Numbered from the stretch's first letter, positions 23,961-36,690 are shown. The stretch: 64,000 bases of DNA from Lineus longissimus (GCF_910592395.1 NC_088310.1:13337501-13401500), one strand, 5' to 3'. Numbers and translations: made by a program. The notes: generated by a model not told the origin, from the letters alone.

Positions 23961-26900
23961 ACAACGTCAACAGGCATACGGCCGCCAGCAATCTACAGTG
24001 GCGCCGCCTGTTGACTTCGCATCGTTATCTTTGACGTGGTGTATGGTCCAGATGTCTTTGATGTGGCACGCATAGGAGTATCAATCTACGTGTCCTTGAT
24101 ATGCTACACAAGTGTCTTTGCTTTGGTTTGTCTTTATTTGCGGTAATAACCGCCCATACCGCCCCCCAGGACATGTGACTGTTACTAGCACTAGTTCTTC
24201 AGTACCGGTTCCAGTGCAGCATCTGAATGGCAATCCGTACGATGTCCTGCCCCTTCAGGTGTCAAATGAGTTTGGCTCATCATCTATAAACTACTCAATC
24301 CACTGTAAGTTCTGTGTTTGTTGTTGGTAAAGATCTCATTCAGATTGTGCGCATCATTCACACTGAACCGTAAATGCAACATCACCTTTCTTGAAGAAGA
24401 GTAAAGACCACATTTCACTAGTGGCAAAATGCTGAACTTTTGAATCTTTATTCCAAGTGGCAGGATTCACTCCTGTTGACTCAGTCTTTAGTGTTTCACA
24501 CTGATACTATCTAAAATACCTTGTATTTTCTAGTTGATTTATCATCAGATCATTTTCTGTTAGGTTTTAATTTAGTTGCTCTGTCATGTCTGTGGTATTA
24601 GCCTAATGATATGAATGATATAAAAACAATTTTTTCTGATGAGACTGAGAGACATGGTCAGAACTTTCTCATAGCACTAGCGGGTCTTCTCCTTGGACAG
24701 AAGACGATAATGTATTGATTCAAACAGTGGCCCTGCTGAATCTTCTACGTTTGTTATATTTTAATATTATACAATTCAAACAACTGGCCCCCATTACTTT
24801 TTATGTCAGCCTAAGACTGGGCAGTAATTCCCTGTGATTGCATTAACAGAACCTAAATAAAAGCCACAATAGGCGCTCTACTATTGTCTGATTGACAGTC
24901 ATGACAGTGATTGTTATTTTCTTCTTTTTTATTTCTAGGTCAAAAATCATCTGCCAACGCCACTGGGCGATACCGTAAGGCCAAGTACATGTACAATCAA
25001 AATGAAAGTTAGACTGCGTTGAGGACCAGTTTATTAACTGCATTTCATGAGAGTCTTGCACCTTCTGAACAGTGTGATATCTGTGGGATTTCTTCAGCTG
25101 ATATATACCACTGCAGCGACTGTTCTCCCAGAACATTTCTTTGCCTTGAGTGCATCAGGAAAGCTCACTTGTTTCAGTATTTTCACATGATGTATATTTG
25201 GAGGGTAGGTAATACCTTTATTGGTAATACATGTACATAGTTCATCACTATATTTAAATCAGAATCTCGGTGTATTGGGGGCACCAAAATATCAACTAGA
25301 CAAGTTTTGTCACAGCATTACAACTGTAATGAATCCCCAGACACCAAGGATGAATTGTTTAAAACCTTATGAAGTGTTAAGCCTGGGTGACATATCTCAC
25401 TATCATGTGTCATTATTATTATGAATCAGGTTGGAGTTAATCGGAAAGTTGAGTTCATTTATGCCAGTGATGGAAAGTGTTGCCAAAGTAACATTTATTT
25501 CACACCACCTTGCCTCTCATTGTTGTTCATGTTGTGAATTATTTTGCTCTTTCAGATTAACGCATGGGTACCCTTCTCTCCTGATGATGTGATTATAGAT
25601 TCCTTCGTACATCCGCATTGCAGTCACACCTACTTCCGAGATATAATAGTTGTTGATGCCAAAGGTATTCTCATCTAATATACATGTATAGTGAATATCA
25701 TTTAGCTGCAGAAGTTTCAGTTTTTACAGTAGTAGGATCTTTCAAGTGATGTAATTGTTCACTCTGGTCTTGAACATTGCCTAAGACCAATGAGCGTTTT
25801 TACATATAATGATATACATGTAATTAGTCTTACTTCTACTGACAAATTGAAATAGTGGTCATAAATCTTTGAAGTTATGATTTCTTACCGTTTCCCAGCA
25901 GCAAGTGGTAACCAAAATAAAATATAGTCAATAGGTCTGCCTTGGTTCGCCTTGGTTCTGTAGTATTCGTGACCTTGTAATAACGATTATTTCAGGCAGA
26001 CATCATAAAGCCAAATGTCAATTCTGTCCCTGTGAGGAAGAGGCAACAACCCTGATAAGGCACCACTTTTGGCCGTCATCACCTAAGAAACCAAAGATGT
26101 GCTTCGACTTCCATATCATGGAAATGCTGCGGGTGTTGTACCTTCAGGTTCCTGTACCTGTGATGGATTTTTGCGAAGCACTGAAGCTAATCTATCACCA
26201 TTTTGTTGTTACAGATAACCCAGTAAGTGATGCCTTGAAAATTTGTGACATATGTTAAACTGGAAGTGAAAGAATAACCAAAATGCCTTTTCAAAACCCT
26301 TAAAAATATTTAGCTTGAGTACGACATTTCACATGACTGGCTTGCATTATTTTCCTACTCCTCTTTGGAGAGTAGCTAGTAAATTTTGTGAAGTACACAG
26401 ACATAATTTATCCTTATTCACAAGCTTTAGCCTACATATGAAATTCTAATTATGGATATTCTGTTGAGGACCATTATTCCATCAGCGGCAAAGACTTTTA
26501 TGGAAGTGTGTACATGTGAACAATCGGTAGTTCAAACAGGTTTTTATGTTCACATGTTTTCCTTCTTCACAGATTCTTCAAGATGTGTACAAGGTGCTAA
26601 TCAACGAATCCTTTGAAGAATACCGGTACTTCGTGCATCAGATGAATACATTATCAGGCATCAGCCCCAATTTTAGTGAGCGGCTGTTTGAATGCCCAGC
26701 ATGCCCACAGGTATTGTATGATTAAAGGGTCATTTGACAGCTTCAAAAATTGTTAGGAATGCCTTGACCTGTGAGATCAATCAAAACTGACCCACCTTTT
26801 TTAGCAGAAATATAACCACATGAAGTATTAAACTGGCATTTAAATCAGGCGTTGGGGACAAACTATTTGGCACCAAAAAATATACTCCAAAGAAAGACGT

Positions 26901-27057
26901 CATACCATGTGGAGTCACTGAAGACACTCAGGCACCTGATTTTAAAAATGATGCACCTTTGTGCAACTGACTACTTAATACAATCTTGTGATGACATATG
27001 ATTTACATGACATTAAAAGGTGGTCTCTAGTTGTGTCCTGCAGAATTGGAACCAGTA

Positions 27058-27185
27058 AAGGTGGATAAATATGTGAGGTCCAGTGTAGTTTCTGAGCTGA
27101 ACAGTGCTGTATCTGTCGACCCACCCTCCTCCAACCTGTCTGTGTCGCTGTTTCTCACAATTTACAGACGAGGAACTGTCCCTAC
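27058..27185 (+). repeat. duplicated fragment of a KDZ exon within an intron
   Basis: GGTGGATAAATATGTGAGGTCC and the following 110 bp resemble 27952-28080, which spans the end of the interrupted exon, its donor site and the start of the next intron. The copy is diverged and carries no intact splice sites. Confidence 0.7.
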
Positions 27186-27482
27186 CTGTACAACAACAGA
27201 ATAGCATAGCACAGTTTTAGTGTTGCCCTGACAAAATATACTTCCAATGTTTGTACGGACCTGTATGGATGATATTATTACTGGATCAAAGAAACAAGTT
27301 AATTGTGATCCATTGGTTATTTCATCAAGAAATCAACTTAAAATACATTCCTGTAAATATATTAGTTCACATTATAAGTATTTTTCAAAAACTTTGTTTT
27401 GTTTGCAGAAGGATGAATATCCAAGAATTCTTTCAATGGATGCCAATTTTGGTCTGGTTAGGAAGAAAACTTCTGGTGAAAG

Positions 27483-27848
27483 TGTACTAGAATGTCTCTA
27501 GTATACACAATAAACATATGATAGATAAATGCACAGCTGACGGTATAAGGTTAGATATCAGGACGAGGCCTATATCTGTTATATAATAATCAAGGTTGTT
27601 TATGAAACTAGGCCTATGGACTGTGACCGTGATACCGTCAGGTGTTCGCAATGTGATTTGATATCGACAGTTTTGGAATTAGCTGCCGTCGGGGGAACGC
27701 CTCGTCGGAAAGGCTCCAGCTGAACCACTACAAATTATGTATCAACCGGGGACTTCCTTCTGCAAATAAACCTGTTACATCTCTATTCTTCGTTGCACTC
27801 GTCGTACAGCTCCAAGAGCTGCTCCCCAGTCATCTTCTATCGGTGACT
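27483..27848. mobile_element. 366-bp insertion inside a KDZ exon
   Basis: The exon reads on smoothly if this block is skipped, and the flanks GGTGAAAG (27475-27482) and GGTGAGAG (27849-27856) look like an imperfect 8-bp target duplication. The block starts TGTACTAGAATG, holds AATAAA near 27766 and introduces TAG at 27499-27501. It could be a solo LTR or another short element; it lacks TG...CA ends. An intron is unlikely because no donor/acceptor pair keeps the frame. Confidence 0.65.
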
Positions 27849-30800
27849 GGTGAGAGCAAGAACCCCTACGGGCGGGGCGGACTCTACTCCCCGTACAAAA
27901 GCGTGGCAAAACCAAAACACGAAGGCTTATACTTCCTTGACCAAGATGAGGTGGATAAATTTGTGAGGTCCAGTGACATTTCTGAGCCAAACAAAGATGT
28001 TGTGAGTATTGATTGTCAATCCTCCTGCCTGACTGTGCCACTTTCTCTCAATTTTTGAGGCTTGGAAACTGCCCATAGAATCCTAAAAATCGCTTAATTT
28101 TCAGTGTCATCCATCAATAATGCCATTGGCCTCATTTTTGGCCTTTTTCTGTAAAGATACCTTTTTTTCTGTTTCGTTGACGATGTGCTGAAATGGTGTT
28201 TTTCCACTAAATATCATACAAATATGTACATTCAAGTTATGTGGCTCATGCTGTACCTGTCTGGTACTCATGTTTTGAAAATACCATATTCTTTTTTTGC
28301 CCTGCATGCATTCACAGTTCTTTGTTCTTATTTTTAGGACTGCAATGAATTCAAAGCTGGCAGTAATATACGTTCAAAGGGAAGGTATTACAAACTAGAC
28401 GAAACTGCAGTGTTTGGGGCTTCGTGCAGGCATGACTTCCCCCAAATGATGTTCAGCTTGAAACATGGCGAACGGTGAGTTTACATGAACCACAAACCCT
28501 CTCTTTTAAGGCACCCCTGTGACTAAATGCTGTCTTGATAAAGGTGTCTTGTTTACACAGGTTAAAAATGATATAGAAATTAATTTGGTACCTAATTTAT
28601 GTCTCTCACATATTTGTCAGATGAGGGGGGTCCACTGTAATTCTAATATGCTGAATACCACTATTATCATCTTATACTTCGCGGTTTTCACCACTCATCA
28701 TTTGTGCTAAAATTTGTATCCGTGCATGAATCTGTCATTTATGTGTTACTTTTTACTCTTGAGTTTAACCTGACACCAGGAGTAACATGTATTGAGGCAA
28801 AGTACTATAAATTGCATTACACTAACTGGCATTACTAGCAAAGCCTTATTTTTGAGATCTCAAGAGTCGAGGCAATGCAACAACTAGTCGTCCAGACATC
28901 TTACATGTAGTTCTGAAAAAGGATGGTAGAATCATTTGAAACATCATTTGTGTAAACGGTGCTACTAAATTTTTACAATGAGTCATGTGCATTTATACGA
29001 AACTGTTATAAAGCGTTTTGTATCCTCTTATCAACTTTTCAGGCTTTCCTACCCAGTTTATCTCCTGCAGCAGCTAATGGAAAAGTATGGTACATCAGAT
29101 ATTTCCTTCATGTATGACATTTCGTGCATGTTTGAAAGTTACATAAAGGTGTGTTGTTGACAAGTTTGATAAACATTGCATCCATGTACCTGCATATATC
29201 AATTTCAGCATGTTTGAAAGATACCATACACGTATCCACTTTGTTCCGTTCTGATTCATTTTTAAACCTCCATGTTAATATGTTATTACACAACCATGAA
29301 TTGACTTGAAATCATCTTAGATTCTCAGGATGTCAAAAAGTTCTCCATAGGTTTGAAAATTGATGTACCTCGATATAAAAACTTGTTACCCCTTCGTGGT
29401 TGAAATACTGATAGGATTTGATGCTTTTGTGGAAGGGTTGGGAATTTGTCACTCATCTCCATGTATGCCATCAGCAAGATCTATTATGAGTAATGATCTT
29501 TTCAGAAACACCACAGTGATATTTCTCTTGATGCTGTGAAAATGGGAATTCCCATTTTCCATGCCTACGGACACAAGTGGGATTGCCAGGTAAGAATGTT
29601 TTTTCAGTTTTACTCTCATCAACCACAAATCACCTGCTGTTCCTCCCTCCATAAACAGCAAGTTGGCTTTCTGACTGGACCTCATCTGACAGCATGATGT
29701 TCTATTAAGTTTCCCATTTTCATTATTTCAAATTTCTCTTGAGAACACTACATGTAGGGTTTTTCGGTATCTTTTCCTTAAACCATTTCAATATGGAAGA
29801 AATCAATTTGTATCCACTTGATCTAAGTCATCAGCTTTTTAAACGCCCTAATTTGGTGTAAATTGTGTGAGCAATCAGGACGCCAGGCTCCGTCGAAGAG
29901 GAAGGTTACCATGTGAATGCAGAAGCCTAAGGCACGAGCGCAATTGAAGCACCCGCTGGTGCAGACCTTGGTGTTAGGAGCATTATATTAAAAGCACAAA
30001 TGATGACAAAGTGTATAATTTCTCTGCTCTCCACTGAAACCCCCAGATATCCAGTAATAAACTGATCAACATGGCAAGTCCTTTTCCATCCTTCATATTT
30101 TACTTTTCAAGGTGCGTTACAGCCCACGAAGGCTCCCTGGTTTTGGTCTGACAGATGGTGAAAGTCTAGAAAGACTGTGGTCCTATCTCCGGAGCTTTTC
30201 AAAAATTGCCAAAGAGATGACACCCAGCCATCGCATTGATACGCTGACTGATGCCCTCATACACTATGCAAACAGGAAACAGCTGAAAATTGGTAAGAAA
30301 TGTTATCCCATCAAATATAAGTGTTGATAGGTTCACAAGCCCTCAGCTGTTTGTGTGTGTCACAAAAGTGCCCACCTTAGAAAGAAAAAGCATATTTCTG
30401 GTGAATTTTTACCAGGATTGTACATGTATGTTATTGTTATGAGTAAAAGATGTGTCATGCCCAACACTGGCTGTGATCTGACCTTCGACCATGTTGTCTT
30501 CCAAAAAAATCCATTTAAGTCTGTTTCTTTTCCACAAAAGACTTGAATAACACTGTGTACATGTACTTCTATCCACACAACAGTATTGGACCAGATGGAT
30601 TTTGCACCATTCAACTTGGGTATGAAGGATATTTTGCATTTTGGGAAGTCCTGCTTTTGGCACATATTGGGAGTTTGTGAGGTGGCCTGCTTTTCCACCT
30701 TCCCAGATGGGGGTTTAATAAACCGGAAACTTCAGGTTCATGTAGATGATATCTCATTTTTGCAGGCACTTTCCTTCGCACAAAGATTGACAGGGCTAAG

Positions 30801-33142
30801 GATCAGTTGGCAGCTGCTGGTGAGGAATTGTCATCCCTACTCAGAGTTATGCAAGGTACATCTGACCTTTCTTATTTCTTAAGTTGTGCTATTCTACAAA
30901 AAGAATTGGCCAATGCATTGCACTTATGAAGCTGATATAATAGACATGTAGAGCAGTATCAGAGGTCGTTCACCATGCATTAGCTTGCTTTCATTATTCC
31001 CAACATCATAATGTATAAATGTTCATTTTACCCTCTGTTGACCTCCTCATCTTGCACATCAACTATGATCAACCAGCTTTTCTGAGTTGACTGTTGAAAT
31101 TCATCCAACACTATTGAATTATGGGTTGTAGTCTCACTGGCTGGTTGTGTGAAGGTTCAAAGAGGGCGGGCCTGATGGTAACCTGAAGTCAGTGAAGATG
31201 ATGTTCTAAAGTATTTCAGTTGAATATGCACTTCTTTTATATTTCAGTGTCTGTCACTGATGTACGAGACCATAGCTTGAGGGAGGCTAATCGGCTTTCA
31301 ACAAACCAGGGTATGTATATTGCTATGCGTGAGTGTATTTTGCCAAAATGAAAACTAATGAAACATTGTACAGTGTATAGGAGAAACTTTGATGTAATTT
31401 AAATTTTCCGAACCTGGGCATATTTCCCAAATGGGGCAAGTCATTGGAAGGCTCAAATCCAAACCTTCTTAACCAGATAGCTGTGTTGACAATGATATCA
31501 AATAAATGTCAAAACAAGCAAGCCAACGACTGGTGAACTGACTTTCATGTACATGTACATGTATGTAAAAAAAATGCATGTCTCCTTTTTTGTTTCAGCT
31601 CTGTCCGGGAAAGAGAAGACTCTACACCTACTTCATAAGCATTGTAGTGAAAGGAAAATTCTCCTTGAAACAAAGAAGAAGTATGCAGGTACATACATTT
31701 CATTCGGGTCAATCAGGCTCTTACAACACCGGCAGCCAATGAATACAGTGGTATTTGTGATTCCCCCCTCAATCTTCTATGGATTAGCTACTCCTTTCAA
31801 CAAGAAAGGTGTCAATCTACTATTTATAAAGACTTCATTTACAGCTTGGGTAAAAACAAAAATACATTAAAACAATTGATCATCATTGTTGTCCTTAGAG
31901 GAGCCTGGTGGTTAACATTGCTGGCTACCACGCAATAGGCACAATGTTTTACATGTGCATAGTGCTGGAGTAGAAGTAGTGTTCTTATCAGCTCAGCAGT
32001 TTCTGACATCAAGAAACGCTGTGACTTTTTTCCACTCAAACCGCAAACTTCTTTACACTTATATCATTATTCATGTGCTGCATAGCACAGGGCCAGTGGT
32101 CCTCACCTATCAATTTTCTCTTCTGATGTATTGTTGGGGGTTCTAGGTTCTAGGTTCTAGGAACCAAAATTTCTTACTCTCCTAGCTGTTCGTCAGATGA
32201 GACTGAGAAACATGGTCCTTTGTAACTGAGTGCCAGGGCAAATAAGACACCATACGATGGCGGATGTGTGACTGTTAGTGGACTCGGAAATGCTGCCAAA
32301 GTTCCATAAAGGGATGTTACTTCTGTAAAATGATACTGATATGCTGATCCTTGCTAATTTTCTCTTTTTTAAGATGGCCAGGCAGTTGCAATCAAGTTGC
32401 AACGAAGCATAGCAAGGACAAATGCGCAGATCAGAAAGTATTTGGATGATCTAACCAAGAAGTTTGATTCGACTCTAACCTTCGAAAAAGCCGTCAGTTG
32501 TGAGTTCTTAATAGGGCCTGATGCCCGAGGATATCGTCATGCGGAGGAAACACTGTGCCTGAAGGAGAGGGTGGAAGAAGAAATCTCGTTAGTCAGTAAA
32601 GAAATCCTGAATGTTGCTAAGGTTTTCTGTGAGAGGCACAATCACTTAACCGAATCATTAGCACGAGTGGCCTCCAAATCGCATTGCAAGTTGATGCAAG
32701 GAAAAATGAGTTTGATATCTTCAAAGATTGTGTCTGTAGAGCGGGAGTTCTCCTTATTACAGCAGTCCTGTGGTAGTATTGTCCCTATCATTCCAGACTT
32801 CCAGTCATATTCTCAGACACTCAAAACAACTTCCCTCAGGTAAGGAGATGTATTTTCTGTGGTGGAGCTGGATGAAATGGTGGACGATGCCAATGCTTAT
32901 GAGGCTGAAGTTGAAGTTGAAATTGAAGAAAACAGTGAACTGCAAAAATGGATTGAACAGATTGATACTAGTATAGTTGAGCCAGAGGCAGAAGGGGAAG
33001 ATGATTAAATCATCAATATTAAGTGATTAGGTAAACAGGAGCCCATTGATTCTGAGTCTGTGTTATCATTGTGCATCATAAAATGGTCACACTGTCTTTT
33101 TGGTTCACTGTGTACTACTGGGGCCATTTTCTCCCAAGTTTG

Positions 33143-36100
33143 TTTTTGGCTCACCGTAAGGGGAGTCTATATGATAGCGCTGTGTTCGTCGTCGTTGTCG
33201 TCGTCGTCGTCGTCGTATCCTAACAGTGGCACGTTTCTTAACTGCTAGGGCTATGAACTTGAAACTTTGTGCACAGAATGCCCTAGGTCAGCTGACCTCT
33301 GACACTGATTTTCGGTCCGATCTGATTCTCTGTTTGGCCACCAGGGGGCCAAATGTTGATATCTAAAAAGTGTGATATCTCGCTTATTAGTGACTTGTTT
33401 TCGATAAAACTTTTGTTGTAGGTACTCATAGCAAATATACATTTTATATTATACGGGTTTTTAATTTGACCTTGTTTTCAAGGTCGCAGAGGTCATATGG
33501 CGTAAATTGGCCATTAGAGTGTAAACTATGGCACGTTTCTTAACCACTAAAGCTATGAACTTGAAACTTGGTACATATAACCCCCTATATCACATAGCCT
33601 CTGGTGCTGAATTTTGGTTCGATCTGATTCCTAACTTTGCCACCAGGGGGCCAAAAGTGGAAATCTAAAAAGTGTGATATCTCGCTTATAAGTGACTTGT
33701 TTTCGATAAAACTTTTGTTGTAGGTACTCATAGCAAATATACATTTTATATTATACGGGTTTTCAATTTGACCTACTTTTCAAGGTCACAGAGGTCATAT
33801 GGCGTAAATTGGCCATTAGAGTGTAAACTATGGCACGTTTCTTAACCACTAAAGCTATGAACTTGAAACTTGGTACATATAACCCCCTATATCACATAGC
33901 CTCTGGCGCTGAATTTTGGTTCGATCTGATTCCTAACTTTGCCACCAGGGGGCCAAAAGTGGAAATCTAAAAAGTGTGATATCTCGCTTATAAGTGACTT
34001 CCCTCACCGAAACACAGTGTGATATCAGTCAGGATTCAGTCAGGTTGTAGTGTTACCTCACATTTTTATGGCAGTGTTGAAATCAGTGGAAAGCAGTCAA
34101 AGGGAGTGTTTTTCAGTCACGCAATACCAAAGCATACAGTTATACAGCAATCAAAAATAGAGGTTAGGGAGTCATAAGCAGTGGTAAGACAGTCAAAATC
34201 AGTGGTAAGGCAGTCAAAAGCAGTGCTCATTTAAATATTTAGGCTGACTGATTTCCACTGCTTTTGACACTGAAAATGACTCCCCACTATGCATCATGCA
34301 CAGGGCTGGCAGTGGGGTTCAGTGTTAATTTAAATATTTCGCAGCACACTGAATCCACACTGAAACACCACTGATTTTGACTGCCATTTCCAAAACCTCT
34401 TGGAGGGAGCAGTCATTTTCAGTGTTAATATGAATAATTTATTTAATGGCATGCAGGCACGGATGCCGAGAGAGGTTTGGGGGACGTGACCCCCCTGTGC
34501 TGATGACAACCAAAGAAATTGTTCGAAAAAGCAAAAACTTCTAGCGAACTGTTACTTTTGCTGTCCTATTTTAGACGGTGTGTTTGCGTCCAATATGGCA
34601 GTGATGACGTCATCTGCACAAATAGAGGACATCGCCATTGCATGATGACGTGACACAGTAAAAAGATGACAAATTCACGTCCTTGACCTACGTCATTGCA
34701 AACTTTGTCATAGTGACAGTGGTCATATGGGTTACTAGACAATTGAAACGACACATGGCACATAGCTACTGTCAGTAATGTCAGGGATTGAAGCTAGATC
34801 AAATTGACGTCCAAATAAAGTAACTGCACGCGGCCTGTAGAATGATGATCTACTGATTGATGTGTATTGAGCTCCCATGCAGATAATTTGCAGTGTATGC
34901 ATACATTACAATTAACACCTATAGGGCCTACAGTAGATGCATGAAGATACATGCAGATATCTTGCAGTGTATGCATGCATTACAACACCTATAGGGCCTA
35001 CAGCCTTCTTGATTTGCTGAAAATACAACTTCAGTGTCTGTCTAGATTACCCTTTTTGCATTCATTTGGCTCCTTATGTGTTCCAATTCAAACTTACTAA
35101 AACTCCCCCCTCTTCTCATATTGAAATTCGGGTAAATATCGAGAAATATGAAGAGCTACCATGATTTCTTGAATGTTTGACTATCAAATTCAAACTTGCT
35201 AGCTTCCTGTCTCAGGTTGCATTATGGGTGATATTTAACACTGAATTTGACTGCAATTACCACTGCTTTACACTGCCATCAAGTCTTAATCTCACCAGTC
35301 ATAAAGCAGTGGTTTTCAGTCATGTTGAAAATGCCACGGGTTTCGATCAGAGTTGGAGAAGTGGAAATCAGTGGTCTTTCAGTCATAGGCAGTGTTTTTG
35401 AAATTCGTCGTTCATAATGATATGCAGGTGGCAGTGCTTTGCAGTGGTCTTTCAGTCAAAATCAGTGGTTTTGAAACATTAAGAAAAAATGATATGCCTA
35501 AGACAGTCATATGCAGTGGGGGTTTCAGTCAAAAGCAGTGTGATGCAGTCATTTTCAGTGCACTGCCTTTCGGTGAGGGTTGTTTTCGATAAAATTCTTA
35601 TGGTAGGTACTGTTTGGAAGAATACATCACATATTTTACGGGTTTTCAATTTGACCTACTTTTCAAGGTCACAGAAGTCATATGGCGTAAATTGGCTGTT
35701 AGAGTGTAAACTATGGCACGTTTCTTAACCAGTAAAGCTATGAACTTGAAACTTGGTGCATATAACCCCCTACATCAGATAACGTCTGATGTCGAATTTT
35801 GGCCTGATCTGATTCTTTATTCGGCCACCAGGGGGCCATAACGGAAAAAGGAAGAAGTGCAATATCTTGCCTATTTGAGTGAATTGTTTTCGATAAAATT
35901 TTATGGCAGGGACTCCTAGCAAGGATACATCACATTTCCTATGATTTTTGGATTTGACCTCCTTTTCTAGGTCACAGAGGTCAAATGGCGTAAATTGACC
36001 GTTCGAGTGTAACTATGGCACGTTTCTTAACTGCTAAAGCTATGAACTTGAAAGTTGGTACATGTAACCCCCTACATCAGATAATCTCTGACACCGAATT

Positions 36101-36434
36101 TTGGCCTGATCTGATTCTTGATTTGGCCACCAGGGGGTCAAAACTGAAAAAGTAGGACGTGCAATATCTCGCTTATTAATGACTTTTTTTCGATGAATTT
36201 TTTATTGCAGGGACTCTTAGCAATCACACGATATTGATCTTGTTGATGTCATAGACAATTATTGGTTGGATCATAAACTTATATATACTGCCCTGTCTTA
36301 TTACTTGACATCAATACACATCTAAAAAAAGTCTTCATGCCTGATTGTGTTCACCATATTCACCTCTAAACTAAGCATGATCCTGCCTAATAAAAGATGT
36401 ATACGGTGAGCACAATGGCCCCTGGCCGTTTCAT
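33143..36434 (-). repeat. R-family repeat, copy R2, split by another element
   Basis: In minus orientation it runs from the start (GGCCATTGTGCTCACCGTA, around 36410) to the GAC/TCG microsatellite and tail (GGCTCACCGTAAGGGGAGTC) at 33143-33215. It contains units of about 300 bp, each with ACGTGCCATAG, a nuclear-receptor-like half-site cluster and CCACCAGGGGGCC (33338-33350, 33640-33652, 33942-33954, 35825-35837; variant at 36127). The element at 34001-35579 is inserted into one unit. Confidence 0.88.
34001..35579. mobile_element. TIR element with phased CAGT arrays
   Basis: The ends are CCCTCACCGAAA and TTTCGGTGAGGG (12-bp perfect terminal inverted repeats). Comparison with the neighbouring uninterrupted R unit near 33700 shows the empty site and a TT duplication. 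Both subterminal regions are crowded with CAGTC/CAGTG words spaced 10-11 bp apart, for example at 34179, 34190, 34200, 34211, 34221 and at 35504, 35514, 35526, 35536, 35546, 35556. Some words are inverted (34246-34280). The middle (34440-35220) is non-coding and holds a direct repeat, 34876-34933 and 34950-35003. No transposase, so it is non-autonomous. Confidence 0.85.
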
Positions 36435-36599
36435 TTTCTTAAATCTGACATACATGCATAAAAACCTTATCAGTCATCGCAGGTTGTCTCGTTATCTGCC
36501 GTTAAAGAATCTTGGTTTTACTTTGTCAATGGGCAATTTACATGATCACTTTGAAACTAAAAATGGTACATATGGCAAAAACCACCTGTCCATATTCGA

Positions 36600-36690
36600 C
36601 AACGGCTTCATGGCCCAGTGGGTAAGACTGTAGGGATCAAGGACAGAAGGTCTTAAGTTCAAACCCATTCAGGGAATAATATTTTTCATT
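36600..36690 (+). repeat. tRNA-like SINE head
   Basis: TGGCCCAGTGGG (36612-36623) fits a polymerase III A box and AGTTCAAACCC (36656-36666) fits a B box, at tRNA-like spacing. The flanks do not form a clear cloverleaf, so this is more likely a tRNA-derived SINE head than a tRNA gene. A similar B-box-like GAGTTCAAACCCCGG lies on the minus strand at about 60585-60600. Confidence 0.5.

Larger units (their letters stand above)
17551..24158. mobile_element. foldback element interrupted by a BEL retrotransposon
   Basis: Arm 17551-17711 matches the reverse complement of 23999-24158 over about 160 bp (outer end TATGGGCGGTTATTACCGC, inner end near GGCGGCGCCAC). Without the BEL insertion (18018-23960 plus one target copy) the element would be only about 660 bp, so it was a small non-autonomous element. 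17840-17970 holds an A-rich tandem repeat of about 20 bp (TCGACTAGAAAAAAATCATT-like). Confidence 0.82.
24170..33008 (+). pseudogene. KDZ (Kyakuja-Dileera-Zisupton) transposase, multi-exon
   Basis: Exons: 24170-24304, 24939-25204, 25556-25664, 25996-26222, 26573-26710, 27409-28001 (interrupted), 28338-28474, 29043-29148, 29506-29589, 30112-30292, 30766-30855, 31248-31310, 31599-31688, 32374-33008. All borders are GT-AG and all phases agree. The N-terminal part has a CxC-type cysteine cluster (CDICGISS, CSDCSPRTFLCLECI). KDZ signatures follow: FWPSSPKKP, SMDANFGLVRKK, YYKLDETAVFGASCRHDFP, MYDISC, IPIFHAYGHKWDCQ and FGLTDGESLERLWSYLRSF. The C-terminal part is helical, ending in an acidic tail (EVEVEIEENSE..EGEDD). 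These transposases move large DNA elements in animals and fungi. Breaks: TAG at 25010-25012, an insertion at 27483-27848 and TAA at 32841-32843. Upstream exons are missing; the first visible one begins 11 bp beyond the foldback arm. Confidence 0.9.

Noticed and set aside
27483-27848. Reading this block as an intron of the KDZ gene
   Set aside because: The GT/AG choices available lead to an immediate stop or break the phase, and near-identical 8-bp flanks point to an insertion.
33186-33216. (TCG)n tract as a coding poly-serine or poly-arginine region
   Set aside because: It is the microsatellite that ends every R-family copy and varies between them.
36600-36690. A functional tRNA gene
   Set aside because: A and B boxes are present, but acceptor-stem pairing and a clear anticodon arm are not.
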